Shown piece by piece: positions 41,315 through 51,127 of a stretch of DNA of 64,000 nucleotides (the stretch's first letter is position 1; each line of letters starts with the position of its first letter). Below the pieces are notes generated by a model. The model saw only the letters and a program-made list of their open reading frames with translations, did no database searches and had not been told where the DNA came from. The translations under genes and the position numbers were made by a program. This DNA comes from Streptomyces olivaceus. Its GTDB lineage: Bacteria; Actinomycetota; Actinomycetes; Streptomycetales; Streptomycetaceae. Location: positions 186,001-250,000 of the forward strand of contig NZ_JOFH01000003.1 in NCBI RefSeq assembly GCF_000721235.1. The letters are read 5' to 3'.

Positions 41315-42484
41315 ATGGCCGGGCACTGGGCGGACTTCCAGTACGAGATCTACCTGAACGGCATGACGGGCGCCGTCCCGCGGCTGCCCACCGACCTGTC
41401 CCGGCTGGAGGAGCTGGCCGAGCACCGGCTCGGCCCCGGCCCCGTCGGTTACGTGGCGGGCAGTGCGGGAACCGGCAGCACGGCGGACGCGAACCGGGCG
41501 GCCCTGGACCGGCGCCGGATCGTCCCGCGCATGCTGCGGGACGTGCGCGAGCGCGACCTCTCCGTCGAGGTGCTGGGCCGCGCGCTGCCCGCGCCGCTGG
41601 CGCTGGCGCCGGTGGGCGTGCTGTCGATCATGCACCCGGAGGCGGAGCCGGCCGCCGCCCGGGCCGCCGCCGCGCAGGGCGTGCCGTACGTCCTGTCCTC
41701 GGCGTCGAGCACCCCGATGGAGCAGGTCGCCGAGGCGATGGGGGACGGAGAACGCTGGTTCCAGCTGTACTGGCCGAAGGACCGCGAGGTCGCCCGCAGC
41801 TTCCTGCACCGGGCGAAGGCCGCCGGGTACAGCGCGCTGTTCGTCACGCTCGACACCCCGCTGCTGTCCTGGCGCCCGCGCGACCTCGACCGGGCGTACC
41901 TTCCGTTCCTGCACGGGGTGGGCACCGCGAACTACTTCTCGGACCCGGCGTTCCGTGCGGGTCTGGCCAAGCCGGTGCACGAGGATCCGAACGCGGCGGT
42001 GATGCACTTCGTCGGCATGTTCTCCGACCCCGGCAAGTCCTGGCCGGACCTGGCGTTCCTGCGCGAGAACTGGGACGGTCCGATCGTCCTCAAGGGCGTC
42101 CTGCACCCGGACGACGCCCGGCTCGCCGCCGACGCCGGGATGGACGGCGTGGTGGTCTCCAACCACGGCGGCCGTCAGGTGGCCGGCTCGGTCGCGGCGG
42201 CCGACGCCCTGCCGCGCGTGGTGGAGGCGGCGGGCGACCGGCTCACCGTGCTGTTCGACAGCGGTGTCCGCACCGGTGACGACGTCTTCAAGGCGCTCGC
42301 GCTCGGCGCCCGCGCGGTGCTCCTCGGCCGCCCCTACGTCTACGGTCTGGGCCTCGACGGGCAGGCGGGCGTCGAGCACGTGATCCGCTGCCTGCTCGCC
42401 GAACTCGACCTCACCCTGGCCCTGTCCGGACACGCCTCGCCCCGCTTCCCGGGCCCCGCGGACCTGGTCGAGGGCCCGGTGTGA
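41315..42484 (+). CDS. FMN-dependent alpha-hydroxy-acid oxidase (lactate 2-monooxygenase-like)
   Basis: A 389-residue TIM-barrel flavoenzyme. LALAPVGVLSIMHPEAEPAAARAA, YVLSSASSTPMEQ, LVLKGVLHPDDA-type stretch with VVSNHGGRQVAGS (active-site His in SNHGGRQ) and the FMN-phosphate loop LFDSGVRTGDDVFKALALGARAVLLGRP fit the L-lactate oxidase/2-monooxygenase family. WRPRDLDRAYLPFLHG is the region that separates lactate monooxygenase. The ATG has only a weak ribosome site. Confidence 0.85.
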   Translation: MAGHWADFQYEIYLNGMTGAVPRLPTDLSRLEELAEHRLGPGPVGYVAGSAGTGSTADANRAALDRRRIVPRMLRDVRERDLSVEVLGRALPAPLALAPVGVLSIMHPEAEPAAARAAAAQGVPYVLSSASSTPMEQVAEAMGDGERWFQLYWPKDREVARSFLHRAKAAGYSALFVTLDTPLLSWRPRDLDRAYLPFLHGVGTANYFSDPAFRAGLAKPVHEDPNAAVMHFVGMFSDPGKSWPDLAFLRENWDGPIVLKGVLHPDDARLAADAGMDGVVVSNHGGRQVAGSVAAADALPRVVEAAGDRLTVLFDSGVRTGDDVFKALALGARAVLLGRPYVYGLGLDGQAGVEHVIRCLLAELDLTLALSGHASPRFPGPADLVEGPV

Positions 42485-42515
42485 GGAGCCGTCCGCGCGA
42501 CCGGCCGCTCCGGTG

Positions 42516-44117
42516 TCAGCGGCCCGGCAGTTCCACGGAGCGCGCGTCCGGACGGTCGGTGCGGTCGATCGACAGGGATCCCTCCGCCGTCGGCACCGGG
42601 TCGCTCCGCCAGCGCTGGGCGTCCGAGCGCTCGTGCACCTTCACCACGACGTCCGCGTCCGGTCCCCCGGTGGTGGTGGCGAGCCCCAGCTGCCGCTGCC
42701 AGCGCGGCACCAGCTCTCCCTCGGCGGTGAGGTCGTAGCGCACGTCGTCGCCCCGCTCGGTGCCCTCGTCGGCGCAGGTACCGAGGATGACGACGCCGGC
42801 GTCCGCCTGCGAGTCCAGGCACAGCCCCGGGTCGGCGACGCTGCGCAGCAGCCCGTCGTCCTCGAAGGTCCACTGCTGGGTCCACGCCTCGGAGCAGCCC
42901 GCGAGCCGGGCCCCCGCACCGGCCTTCGGCTCGCCGCGGACGTCGAGGCACAGGTCTGCCGCGACGTTGCGCAGCCGGGTGCGGTCGGCGGCCGCGGGCA
43001 GGCCGGCCGCGCCGGGCGGTTTCGGACGGCTGGTCGCGGACATCGCGCCGCCGGCGTCGCTGGTGGAGGCGGCCGGATCGGCGCCCCCGCCGTCGTACGA
43101 CCAGACGCTCACCACGAGTACGACGGCCACCACTCCGGCGGAGGCCGCGCCGAACTGCCTGAGCAGCGTCCTGCCGGAGCGCGGCCGGCCCGGCGGCCGG
43201 CGCACGGGCACCGGAATCCGGGCCAGCAGCCCGGGTCGCCGGCCGCGGTGCCGGGAGGAGCCCTTCGCCGACGCCCCCGCTGCGGCGCGTGCCGGACGGG
43301 AGTCGAGATAGCGCCGGGCGCCCCAGCCGAGTACCGCTTCGGCGATCAACGTGCCCAGCTCGCCCTTGAAGTGCCCGAGTTGATCGGCCGCGTGCCGGCA
43401 GTGCCGGCAGTCCGCCAGATGCTTGCGGACCTCCGGCAGCAGGGCTCCGCCGCGGCGGATCGGGACGTCGAGGAGCCGGCTGTGGTAGCGGCACTCCTCG
43501 CCGGGTGCGAGCTGCTTGTGAACGTGCAGACAACCCTCGCGGAATTTCTCCCGCGCCTGTTCGAGGGTGGCGGTCGCGGTGTCCGTATCCATGCCGAGCA
43601 GGGCGGCGGGGACACTTATGGGTTCGCCTTCCACTTGCGTATGCCACAGCAAACAACGGGACGGTCCGGGAAGAGATGCGAAAGCCCGCGCGGCCAGGGT
43701 GCGGTTTTCCGGGGTCAGGGACTTCGCCGCCCGCATACCGCGCCCCCCGGCCGGTTTGAGCAGCTCGGGAACGACCTCGGACATCTCCTCGTCGCCGGAC
43801 CACTGCCGCACCGTGTCGCGCACGGCCACCAGGAGGCGCGGGCGCAGCGCCGTGGCGGGCTCCCCCTCGGCCAGACGGTCCAGCACCCGGTGCCAGGCGG
43901 CGGCCGTGACCATGGCGCCGACGGGGGCGGAGGTGGCGAGGCAGATGGCGGCGTAATCGTGCGCGGGCTGCCAGTGACGCGCCATCAGCAGCGCCGTGAC
44001 CCGCGCGGCCTCGGTGTCCGGTCCCTCCCGCAGCCGCGCGGCGAGCAACTCGTCGGACTCCCCGGGGTCCCCGCCCGGTGGCGGGTACGCGGGTCGAGGG
44101 GGGTGGGGGGTGGGCAC
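42516..44117 (-). CDS. zinc-finger/transmembrane/ricin-lectin protein
   Basis: A 533-residue protein. The N-terminal two-fifths is sigma-factor-like (SGDEEMSEVVPELL, TPENRTLAARAFASLPGPSRCLLW), then an anti-sigma-type zinc finger HLADCRHCRHAADQL with H-x3-C-x2-C. One membrane helix (about 340-356) follows, then an extracellular ricin B lectin-like region (LCLDVRGEPKAGAGARLAGC, LCLDSQADAGVV). Such ricin-tailed proteins are known in streptomycetes; their ligand is not. The GTG has GGAAGGAAC upstream. This would link an outside carbohydrate signal to an inside regulator. Confidence 0.77.
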   Translation of the reverse strand: MPTPHPPRPAYPPPGGDPGESDELLAARLREGPDTEAARVTALLMARHWQPAHDYAAICLATSAPVGAMVTAAAWHRVLDRLAEGEPATALRPRLLVAVRDTVRQWSGDEEMSEVVPELLKPAGGRGMRAAKSLTPENRTLAARAFASLPGPSRCLLWHTQVEGEPISVPAALLGMDTDTATATLEQAREKFREGCLHVHKQLAPGEECRYHSRLLDVPIRRGGALLPEVRKHLADCRHCRHAADQLGHFKGELGTLIAEAVLGWGARRYLDSRPARAAAGASAKGSSRHRGRRPGLLARIPVPVRRPPGRPRSGRTLLRQFGAASAGVVAVVLVVSVWSYDGGGADPAASTSDAGGAMSATSRPKPPGAAGLPAAADRTRLRNVAADLCLDVRGEPKAGAGARLAGCSEAWTQQWTFEDDGLLRSVADPGLCLDSQADAGVVILGTCADEGTERGDDVRYDLTAEGELVPRWQRQLGLATTTGGPDADVVVKVHERSDAQRWRSDPVPTAEGSLSIDRTDRPDARSVELPGR

Positions 44118-44721
44118 TGAGCTGGTTCCTTCCCACGCGCATGTGACTCAGAAGTCGCGGTCGCCGAAAAGGGACACGCGGATTGGTGTGTACCTCTTGG
44201 GCACAGTGCGGGGAGCGTGAATTCGCCATGGCGAAATCGGACCTGGTCCGTCAAGGCGCGTGCGAGACACGGTCTTTACCCCCCGCACGGGTGCTTCACT
44301 CTTGCACAAACCACTCATGGTCAACAAGGCGAGCGGGCAACCCGGGAAGCGATTGAAGTTGGGTCAGTTCCGGCGGCCAACACAGCGGAGACACACGGTC
44401 TTTCCCGTTCCTTCACGCGCGGCGGCCGGGCATCCGCCGGCACACGTCGGCGCGACGGCGGGGCTCCGGCCCACCGAACCGAGGGTGGCACGGAAACGTC
44501 CACTACCGATCGTGACCGAACGGATTCCGACTCCGTACCGATGTGTGGCCCGACGGGCGGGGGAAGCCCTTTCTGCCATGGGCGTCCCAGCCCCGTACCG
44601 CACCGGGTCGGCGCGGGCGGCGGCCGGCCCGGTGGTTCGGGCCTGCTCGGCGTCCCGGACGGACTAGGCTGGGTGCCAGGTGACGCGCTGTTCACTGTGA
44701 GTGCGCAATGGAGTGGCGACG
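44118..44721. other. 604-bp intergenic region
   Basis: No gene is credible. It contains divergent promoters for the ricin protein and the PP2C gene. GAGACAC(AC)GGTCTTT occurs twice, near 44264 and 44388. TTGCACAAAC near 44300 could be a -35 region but has no good partner. Confidence 0.6.
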
Positions 44722-47127
44722 ATGAGTCCGGTCAACCCGTTCGACGACGCCGCCACGGCCCGCGTCGTCGTCGACGACTCCGGCACCCTGCGGGAGTGGA
44801 ACGAGGGCGCCCGCCTGCTCCTCGGCCACCTGGCCGGCGAGGTGGTGGGCAGCCCCGCGGCCGACCTGCTCGACGGACGCCACGACGGGCCGCCGACGAC
44901 GGAGAACGGCCGCTGGCACGGCACCCTGGCGCTGCGGCACCGCGACGGGCACACCGTCTCGGTGTGGGTGCTGGCGCACCACCGGACGGCGGCGGACGGC
45001 GCCCCGGGCAGCTGGCTCGCCGTCGCTCCGCCCGCTCCCGCCGCCGCGCCGCAGGACGACCCGCTGATCAGGGCCGCCCTCACCCAGTCGCCCTGCGCCG
45101 TGATGGTCTTCGACGACCGGCTCCTGCTGCGCGGGGTCAACGACGCCATGGCCCGGCTCCTCGGGCTCCCGCGCGACCGGCTGCACGGCCTGCGCGCCAC
45201 CGACATCAACAGCCGGCCGCAGAACATGGAGTTGGAGCGCCTCCTGCGCCGGGTGCTGGCCACCGGCCGGCGGCAGGACCTGCGCAGTCATCTGAAGGCC
45301 GAGGGCGAGGAGCGCGCCCACGCCTGGGTCGCCCTGATGGCGCCGCTCACCGACGCCGACGGGCTGGTGCGCGGCGTGTGCGTGAGCGCCCACGACTTCA
45401 CCGAGCAGCACCTCGCCCGGGAACGGCTGCAACTGGTCAACGAGGCCAGCGTGCGGGTCGGCAGCACCCTCGACGTCAACCGCACCGCCGAGGAACTGGC
45501 GGACGTGTGCGTGCCCGCGCTCGCCGACTTCGTGAGCGTCGACCTGCTGGACCCGCGGGACAACGGCGGTGAGCCCGCCACCGTGGTCGAACCGCCGGTC
45601 GGCCTGCGCCGGACGGCCCACCGGACGCACCTGCCCGACCACTCGGCCGGCTCGGCCCACTCGTCGACGTGTCCGCCTGCGGCCGCCGAGACCGGCCGGC
45701 TGGACTTCTACCCGGCGGGCTCGCCCCAGGCCGAGTGCCTGCTCTCCGGCCGGGCGATCGTGGCCGCCGAGGCGCACGGCGACCTGGAGCGCTGGATGGG
45801 CTGGGACCCGGCGCGCCTGCGGCAGGTGCGGGAGCACGGCGTCCACTCCGTGATGTCGGTGCCGCTCCAGGCCCGCGGCACCACCCTCGGCGTGGCGGTC
45901 TTCATCCGGTTCCGGCGCCTGCACCCGTTCACGCACGACGACGTCCTGCTGGCCGAGGAGGTCAGCGCCCGCGCCGCCGTCTGCATCGACAACGCCCGCC
46001 GCTACTCGCGCGAGCGCGAGGCCACCCTGACCCTGCAACGCAGCCTGCTGCCCCGGTGGCTGCCGCCCACCGCAGCGGTGCAGGCGGCCTCCCGCTACCT
46101 TCCGGCGGCCCGCTCGGGCGTCGGCGGCGACTGGTTCGACGTCATCCCGCTGTCCGGGATGCGGGTCGCCATGGTCGTCGGGGACGTCGTCGGGCACGGC
46201 ATCGCGGCGTCGGCCACCATGGGGCGGCTGCGCACCGCCGTACGCACCCTCGCCGACATCGACCTGACGCCCGAGGAACTGCTCACCCACCTCGACGACC
46301 TGGTCGTCCGCCTCTCCGAGGAGTCCGGCGACGACCGGGCCGGCGAGGTCGGCGCCACCTGCCTGTACGCGGTGTACGACCCGGTCTCGCGGCACTGCGC
46401 CATGGCCAGGGCCGGGCACCCGGCGCCCGTCCTGGTGCCGCCGGACGGCCCGGCGCGGCAGGTCGAGCTGCCCTCGGGGCCACCGCTGGGCGTGGGCGGG
46501 CTGCCCTTCGAGTCGGCCGAGCTGGAGCTGAGCGAGGGCAGCGTCCTGGCGCTCTACACCGACGGACTGGTCGAGGGCCGGGACCGGGACCCGGACGCCG
46601 GCCTGGCACTGCTGCGCGAGGCGCTGGCCGCGCCCGGCGACTCGCTGGACGCCGCCTGCGACCGGGTGCTGCACAGCCTGCTCCCGGCGGGCAGCGCCGG
46701 CGACGACGTGGCCCTGCTGCTGGCCCGCACCCGGGGGCTGCCCACCGGGCAGGTGGCCACCTGGGACATCCCGGCCGACCCGTCGCTGGTCGCCCCGGTG
46801 CGCAAGCAGGTGCTCGACCAGCTCGCCGTCTGGGGTCTGGCAGATGCCTCCTTCACCGTCGAGCTGGTGGTGAGCGAGCTGGTCACCAACGCGATCCGGT
46901 ACGGCTCCCCGCCCATCCGGCTGCGGCTCATCCACGACGCGACGACGCTGATCTGCGAGGTCTCCGACAGCAGTCACACCGCGCCCCACCTGCGCCGGGC
47001 CCGCACCTGGGACGAGGGCGGGCGCGGTCTGCTGCTGGTGGCCCAGCTCACCCAGCGCTGGGGCAGCAGGCACACGACGGAGGGCAAGACGATCTGGGCC
47101 GAGCTGGGCCTGGTCGAGGAGGAGTGA
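44722..47127 (+). CDS. PAS/GAF-linked PP2C phosphatase with ATPase domain
   Basis: A protein of about 801 residues: two PAS domains (about 15-110 and 125-245), a GAF domain (260-430), SpoIIE PP2C phosphatase (440-670) and C-terminal HATPase_c (690-800). Signatures are GGDWFDVIPL, VVGDVVGHG, YTDGLVEG and DDVALLL, then VSELVTNAIRYG and GGRGLLLV. Like the protein at 22849-25296 it joins antagonist dephosphorylation to an anti-sigma kinase fold. The ATG with GGAG nine bases upstream is preferred over a GTG seven codons earlier. Confidence 0.88.
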   Translation: MSPVNPFDDAATARVVVDDSGTLREWNEGARLLLGHLAGEVVGSPAADLLDGRHDGPPTTENGRWHGTLALRHRDGHTVSVWVLAHHRTAADGAPGSWLAVAPPAPAAAPQDDPLIRAALTQSPCAVMVFDDRLLLRGVNDAMARLLGLPRDRLHGLRATDINSRPQNMELERLLRRVLATGRRQDLRSHLKAEGEERAHAWVALMAPLTDADGLVRGVCVSAHDFTEQHLARERLQLVNEASVRVGSTLDVNRTAEELADVCVPALADFVSVDLLDPRDNGGEPATVVEPPVGLRRTAHRTHLPDHSAGSAHSSTCPPAAAETGRLDFYPAGSPQAECLLSGRAIVAAEAHGDLERWMGWDPARLRQVREHGVHSVMSVPLQARGTTLGVAVFIRFRRLHPFTHDDVLLAEEVSARAAVCIDNARRYSREREATLTLQRSLLPRWLPPTAAVQAASRYLPAARSGVGGDWFDVIPLSGMRVAMVVGDVVGHGIAASATMGRLRTAVRTLADIDLTPEELLTHLDDLVVRLSEESGDDRAGEVGATCLYAVYDPVSRHCAMARAGHPAPVLVPPDGPARQVELPSGPPLGVGGLPFESAELELSEGSVLALYTDGLVEGRDRDPDAGLALLREALAAPGDSLDAACDRVLHSLLPAGSAGDDVALLLARTRGLPTGQVATWDIPADPSLVAPVRKQVLDQLAVWGLADASFTVELVVSELVTNAIRYGSPPIRLRLIHDATTLICEVSDSSHTAPHLRRARTWDEGGRGLLLVAQLTQRWGSRHTTEGKTIWAELGLVEEE

Positions 47128-47227
47128 GCCGTCGCCGTTTCCCGGGCCGTGCGACGGGACACCCGGAGTACAGGGCGCACGGCGCCACGGCAGGCGTGCG
47201 CGGGAACCACGGGAGTGTGAGGAAGCC

Positions 47228-47887
47228 ATGGCCAACACGTCCCAGCCGGTGCGCCGGACGGCCCTGCTCGCGGGCGGACTCGCGGTCCTCGGCCTGCTGA
47301 GCGCCTGCGGCAGCGAGAACGGCACGTCCGGCACGCCCCCGCCCTCGCACTCCGCCCGCGCCTCGGACGCGGCCCCGAGCGCGGGCACCGCCACCGACCC
47401 CGGCACCGCGGCGGCGGCCGGCACGCCCAGCGACACCGCCGGGTCCGCGTCGGCCTCCGCCCGCACCGACGGCCGCTGCCACACCTCCGAGTTGCGGGCC
47501 GCCGTCGGCCGGCTCGACCCGGGCGCCGGACAGCGGAACTTCCCGCTCGTCCTGACCAACACCTCCGAGCGCACCTGCACGGTGTACGGCTATCCGGGCG
47601 CCGCCTTCGTGGACGCGTCCGGCAGGCAGCTCGGCCCGGACCCGGAGCGCGCGCCCGGCTCGCCCGAGACCCTCACGCTGACGCCCGGCGCGAGCGCGTG
47701 GGCCGGGCTGTCGTTCTCCAGCCCCGAGATCAGCGGCGCCCGCACCGCGACCCCGGCCGCGCTGCTGGTCACGCCGCCGGACGAGCGGGCCTCCCTCAAG
47801 GTGGAGTGGACGGCCGGTGCGGTCCCGGTGGGCGGCAACGCGTCGTCGGTGTCCGTCACCGCCCTGGAGGCGGGCTCCGGCCCCTGA
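47228..47887 (+). CDS. DUF4232 lipoprotein
   Basis: A 219-residue secreted lipoprotein. The lipobox is LLSAC (cleavage before Cys27). A Thr/Ala/Ser/Pro-rich linker (about 30-80) leads to a compact domain with the Cys pair CHTSEL/CTVYGYPGAAFV typical of DUF4232. The role is unknown. The ATG has GAGGAAG nine bases upstream. Confidence 0.88.
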   Translation: MANTSQPVRRTALLAGGLAVLGLLSACGSENGTSGTPPPSHSARASDAAPSAGTATDPGTAAAAGTPSDTAGSASASARTDGRCHTSELRAAVGRLDPGAGQRNFPLVLTNTSERTCTVYGYPGAAFVDASGRQLGPDPERAPGSPETLTLTPGASAWAGLSFSSPEISGARTATPAALLVTPPDERASLKVEWTAGAVPVGGNASSVSVTALEAGSGP

Positions 47888-47936
47888 CCCACCGGCACCG
47901 GCACCGGCAGGGTGTCCGCCTCGCACGGCCCGACCG

Positions 47937-48905
47937 TCAGTGACCGGCGACCGGGTGCGGCGTGTAGGGGCTCTCCAGCTCCTCGATCTCCTTCTCGCCG
48001 AGGACCAGTTCGACCGCGGCCACGGCGTCCTCGATGTGCCCCGGCTTCGACGCGCCGACGATCGGGGCGGTCACCGTGTCCTGGTGCAGCAGCCAGGCGA
48101 GGGCCACCTGGGCGCGCGGCACGCCGCGCTCGCCGGCGATGCGGGTCACCGCCTCGACCACGGCGCGGTCGCCCTCCGGGTAGAGGGTGCTGCCGAACGC
48201 GTCCGTGGCGCTGCGCCCGGTGGCGGTGTCCCAGTCGCGGGTGAGCCGGCCGCGGGCGAGCGGGCTCCAGGGCAGTACTCCCACGCCCTGGTCCGCGCAC
48301 AGGGGCAGCATCTCGCGCTCCTCCTCGCGGTACACGAGGTTGTAGTGGTTCTGCATGGACACGAACTTCGTCCAGCCGTGCCGCTCGGCCGTGTACTGGG
48401 CCTTGGAGAACTGCCACGCGTACATCGAACTGGCCCCGAGGTAACGGACCTTGCCCGCCTTCACCAGGTCGTGCAGGGCCTCCATCGTCTCCTCGATGGG
48501 CGTGTGCGGGTCGTAGCGGTGGATCTGGTACAGGTCCACGTGGTCGGTGCCCAGCCGCCGGAGGCTGTGGTCGATCTCGGTCATGATCGCCTTGCGGGAC
48601 AGCCCGGCTCCGTTGGGCCCGGGCCGCATCCGGCCGTGCACCTTGGTCGCCAGCACGATGTCGTCGCGGCGGGCGAAGTCCCGCAGCGCCTTGCCGACGA
48701 TCTCCTCGCTGGTGCCGTCGGAGTAGACGTTGGCCGTGTCGAAGAAGGTGACCCCGGCCTCCAGCGCCTGCCGGATCAGCGGACGCGCGGCGTCCTCGTC
48801 GAGGGTCCACTCGTGGGCGCCGCGGCCGGGGACGCCGTAGGTCATGCAGCCCAGGCAGATCCGCGACACGTCGAGGCCCGTCGAACCGAGCTTCACGTAC
48901 TGCAT
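47937..48905 (-). CDS. aldo/keto reductase
   Basis: A 322-residue (beta/alpha)8-barrel oxidoreductase. The catalytic tetrad is clear: Asp56 and Tyr61 (FFDTANVYS), Lys88 (ATKVHG) and His129 (YQIHRYDP). The NADP-binding end is IVGASKPGHIEDA. It is close to the YajO/tyrosine-auxotrophy type of AKRs. The substrate is unknown. It stands alone between the lipoprotein and flavoprotein genes. Confidence 0.9.
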   Translation of the reverse strand: MQYVKLGSTGLDVSRICLGCMTYGVPGRGAHEWTLDEDAARPLIRQALEAGVTFFDTANVYSDGTSEEIVGKALRDFARRDDIVLATKVHGRMRPGPNGAGLSRKAIMTEIDHSLRRLGTDHVDLYQIHRYDPHTPIEETMEALHDLVKAGKVRYLGASSMYAWQFSKAQYTAERHGWTKFVSMQNHYNLVYREEEREMLPLCADQGVGVLPWSPLARGRLTRDWDTATGRSATDAFGSTLYPEGDRAVVEAVTRIAGERGVPRAQVALAWLLHQDTVTAPIVGASKPGHIEDAVAAVELVLGEKEIEELESPYTPHPVAGH

Positions 48906-48983
48906 CGTTGCTGCTCCTGTGTTCTCGGGATCATCGGTACAGGGCGAGCGTACGACTTCGCGCGCACTCCAACGCCACCCCGG

Positions 48984-49631
48984 TCAGCGCCGTTCGAGCA
49001 GGTCCAGGGCGCGCTCCCAGTGGAACCGCCGGTCGCCGCCCGCCGCCGCCCCGCCCTCGTACGGGTCGCCGAAGCGCACGCCCATCCCGCGCAGCCGGTC
49101 CAGGCTCGCCCGGTAGGCGGGGTGCGAGGCCAGCGCGTCGGAGACGCACGGCAGGACACCGACGGGAACGCCGAGGCCGCAGGCCTCGCACAGGGTGGCC
49201 ACGGCGAGGGTGTCGGCCAGGCCCGCGGCCCACTTGTTGACGGTGTTGAAGGTGGCGGGGGCGACCACGACGGCGTCCGGGGCCGGGAAGGGGCGCGGCT
49301 CGCCGGGGCGTCGCCACGCCGAGCGGATGGGGCGCCCGGTGCGGGCCTCGACGTCGGCGGTGTCGAAGAAGCCGTCCATGGCGACCGGGGTCGCGAAGAC
49401 GCCCACCTCCCAGTCGCGTCGCAGGGCGGCGTCGATCAGTGCACCGACGCCGGACGCCACGCCGGCCGCGCAGACGACGACGTAGAGGAAGGGGGCGCCC
49501 TTGCTTCCGCCCGGCTCACCGTCCCCCACCCGTGCGCCGGTTCGCGCCGGTTCGCGGTTCCCCGCGGGTCCGCCGTCCGGCACCGGTCCGCCGCTCGCGG
49601 CCCGTCGACTGTTCCCGGCCTGTTCGCTCAC
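48984..49631 (-). CDS. flavoprotein of the phosphopantothenoylcysteine decarboxylase fold
   Basis: A 215-residue protein. An N-terminal, probably disordered 48 residues precede the flavoprotein domain: LYVVVCAAGVASGVGALIDAALRR, VGVFATPVAMDGFF, VVVAPATFNTVNKWAAGLADTLAV (FMN-binding PATxNT) and [19 protein letters not shown]. It lacks the Gly/His residues that define CoaC, so it may be a decarboxylase-like or prenyltransferase-associated flavoprotein. A GTG start is used. It precedes the ferredoxin gene on the same strand. Confidence 0.85.
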   Translation of the reverse strand: MSEQAGNSRRAASGGPVPDGGPAGNREPARTGARVGDGEPGGSKGAPFLYVVVCAAGVASGVGALIDAALRRDWEVGVFATPVAMDGFFDTADVEARTGRPIRSAWRRPGEPRPFPAPDAVVVAPATFNTVNKWAAGLADTLAVATLCEACGLGVPVGVLPCVSDALASHPAYRASLDRLRGMGVRFGDPYEGGAAAGGDRRFHWERALDLLERR

Positions 49632-49678
49632 CCCGGAACCCTAAGGGACGGGCCCCGGGGGAGCCGAACGCCCCGGGG

Positions 49679-49891
49679 TCAGCCCACCCGCTCCGACACG
49701 GTGATGGCGCCGACCGGGCACGCCCGGGCCGCCTCCCGGACGAGAGGGCTGCCGCCGCCGTCCTCCCGGCCGGCCTGCAGGGTGCTGTAGCCGTCGTCGT
49801 CCTGGGTGAACACGTCCGGGGCGGTCAGTGCGCACTGACCGGCGCCGATGCAGACGTCCTTGTCGATACCGATGTCCATGCCCGTTGCCAT
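49679..49891 (-). CDS. 3Fe-4S-type ferredoxin partner of the P450
   Basis: A 70-residue ferredoxin. Cys14, Cys20 and Cys58 (CIGAGQC ... ACPVGAI) bind the cluster; the second position of the usual CxxC is Ala17, so a 3Fe-4S cluster is expected. Such ferredoxins pass electrons to bacterial P450s. It follows the CYP105-type gene by 12 bases in the same transcript. Confidence 0.9.
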   Translation of the reverse strand: MATGMDIGIDKDVCIGAGQCALTAPDVFTQDDDGYSTLQAGREDGGGSPLVREAARACPVGAITVSERVG

Positions 49892-49903
49892 GTCCCGACC
49901 CTC

Positions 49904-51127
49904 CTACCAGGCCACGGGGAGTTCCAGCATCCCCTGGATCGTGTCGCCGGGTTTGTGGGGGATCTCCTGGGCGGGTACGGCCAGGCGCAGCGTGGGCAGC
50001 CTCTCGAAGAGGGCGCGCAGGGCGATCTCCAGTTCGGCGCGGGCGAGGTTCTGGCCCAGGCACTGGTGGATGCCGAAGCCGAAGGCGACGTGGTGACGGG
50101 CCGGGCGGTGCCAGTCGATGGCGTCCGGCTCCGGGTAGACGGTCCCGTCGCGGTTGATGACGGAGGTCGAGAAGACCACCCCGTCGCCGGCCCGGATGGT
50201 GTGCCCTTCCACCTCCATGTCCTCGGTGGCCGTCCGCAGCAGGCTGTCCGCGATCGACAGCATGCGCATCAGCTCCTCGACCGCGCCGGGCAGCAGCGCG
50301 GGGTCCTCGCGCAGCTCGGCCAGGCGCCCGGGGTTCTCCAGGAGCGTGTAGGTGCCCAGCGAGATCATGTTGGCGGTGGTCTCGTGACCGGCGATCAGCA
50401 GGATCACGGCGAAGGAGATGAGCTGCTCGCGGTCGATCTCGCCCTCCTCCAGCCGGTCCCGAATGAGGTCGTCGAGCAGGCCGTCGCCGGGCGAGGTCCG
50501 CTTGCCGTCGATCAGCTCCCCCAGGTAGGACTCGAGTCGGTCCCGGGCGTCGCGCACGTCGGCCGGCAGCGGGCCGCGCAGCAGCCGCCGGGACTGCTCC
50601 TCGAAGAACTCGTGGTCGGCGTAGGGGACGCCGAGCAGCGCGCAGATCACCATGGAGGGCACCGGGAGCGCGAAGGCCGGCACCAGGTCGGCGGGCGGGC
50701 CTGCCGCGATCATCGCGTCGAGGCGCTCGTCGACGATCTCCTGGATGCGCGGGCGCAGGGCGGCGGCGCGTTTGAGGGTGAACTCGGGAAGCACCATCTT
50801 GCGCTGGGCGCGGTGTTCCGGGTCGTCGACACCGAGCAGGGCCAGCCTGCGGCTGCGTATCCCGGCCAGCCGGGGCGAGGTGAGGGGGAAGCCGTCGCGG
50901 GTGCGGTCGGTCGACAGCCGCTGGTCGACGAGGAGCCGGCGGGCGAGGGTGTGCCCGGTCACGAGCCAGGCCGGGCGGCCGTCGAACAGGGTGATGGGGG
51001 CGAGCGGCGGGCCGGTGCGCAGCGGGTCGTAGGCGGCGGGCGGGTGGTAGGGGCAGGTCCTGTTCTGCGGGTAGGCGACGGGTCGCGTCGTGTCCGGGTC
51101 AGTCGTCGTGTCCGTCGTTTCTGTCAT
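49904..51127 (-). CDS. cytochrome P450, CYP105-like
   Basis: A 407-residue P450. The I-helix is LLIAGHETTAN, the K-helix ExxR motif is EELMR (intact), and the heme loop FGFGIHQCLGQNLAR supplies the Cys. ALRALFERLPTLRLAV fits the CYP105 family of streptomycetes, known for broad xenobiotic and fatty-acid hydroxylation. It is co-transcribed with the ferredoxin. A TGCC-TTG-GGCA element near 51177-51187 lies about 50 bases upstream. I recall a similar pair in S. coelicolor (CYP105D5). Confidence 0.9.
   Translation of the reverse strand: MTETTDTTTDPDTTRPVAYPQNRTCPYHPPAAYDPLRTGPPLAPITLFDGRPAWLVTGHTLARRLLVDQRLSTDRTRDGFPLTSPRLAGIRSRRLALLGVDDPEHRAQRKMVLPEFTLKRAAALRPRIQEIVDERLDAMIAAGPPADLVPAFALPVPSMVICALLGVPYADHEFFEEQSRRLLRGPLPADVRDARDRLESYLGELIDGKRTSPGDGLLDDLIRDRLEEGEIDREQLISFAVILLIAGHETTANMISLGTYTLLENPGRLAELREDPALLPGAVEELMRMLSIADSLLRTATEDMEVEGHTIRAGDGVVFSTSVINRDGTVYPEPDAIDWHRPARHHVAFGFGIHQCLGQNLARAELEIALRALFERLPTLRLAVPAQEIPHKPGDTIQGMLELPVAW

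Noticed and set aside
44260..44667. 135-codon open frame before the PP2C gene
   Set aside because: It begins inside a promoter region with repeats, has no recognisable domain and weak codon bias.
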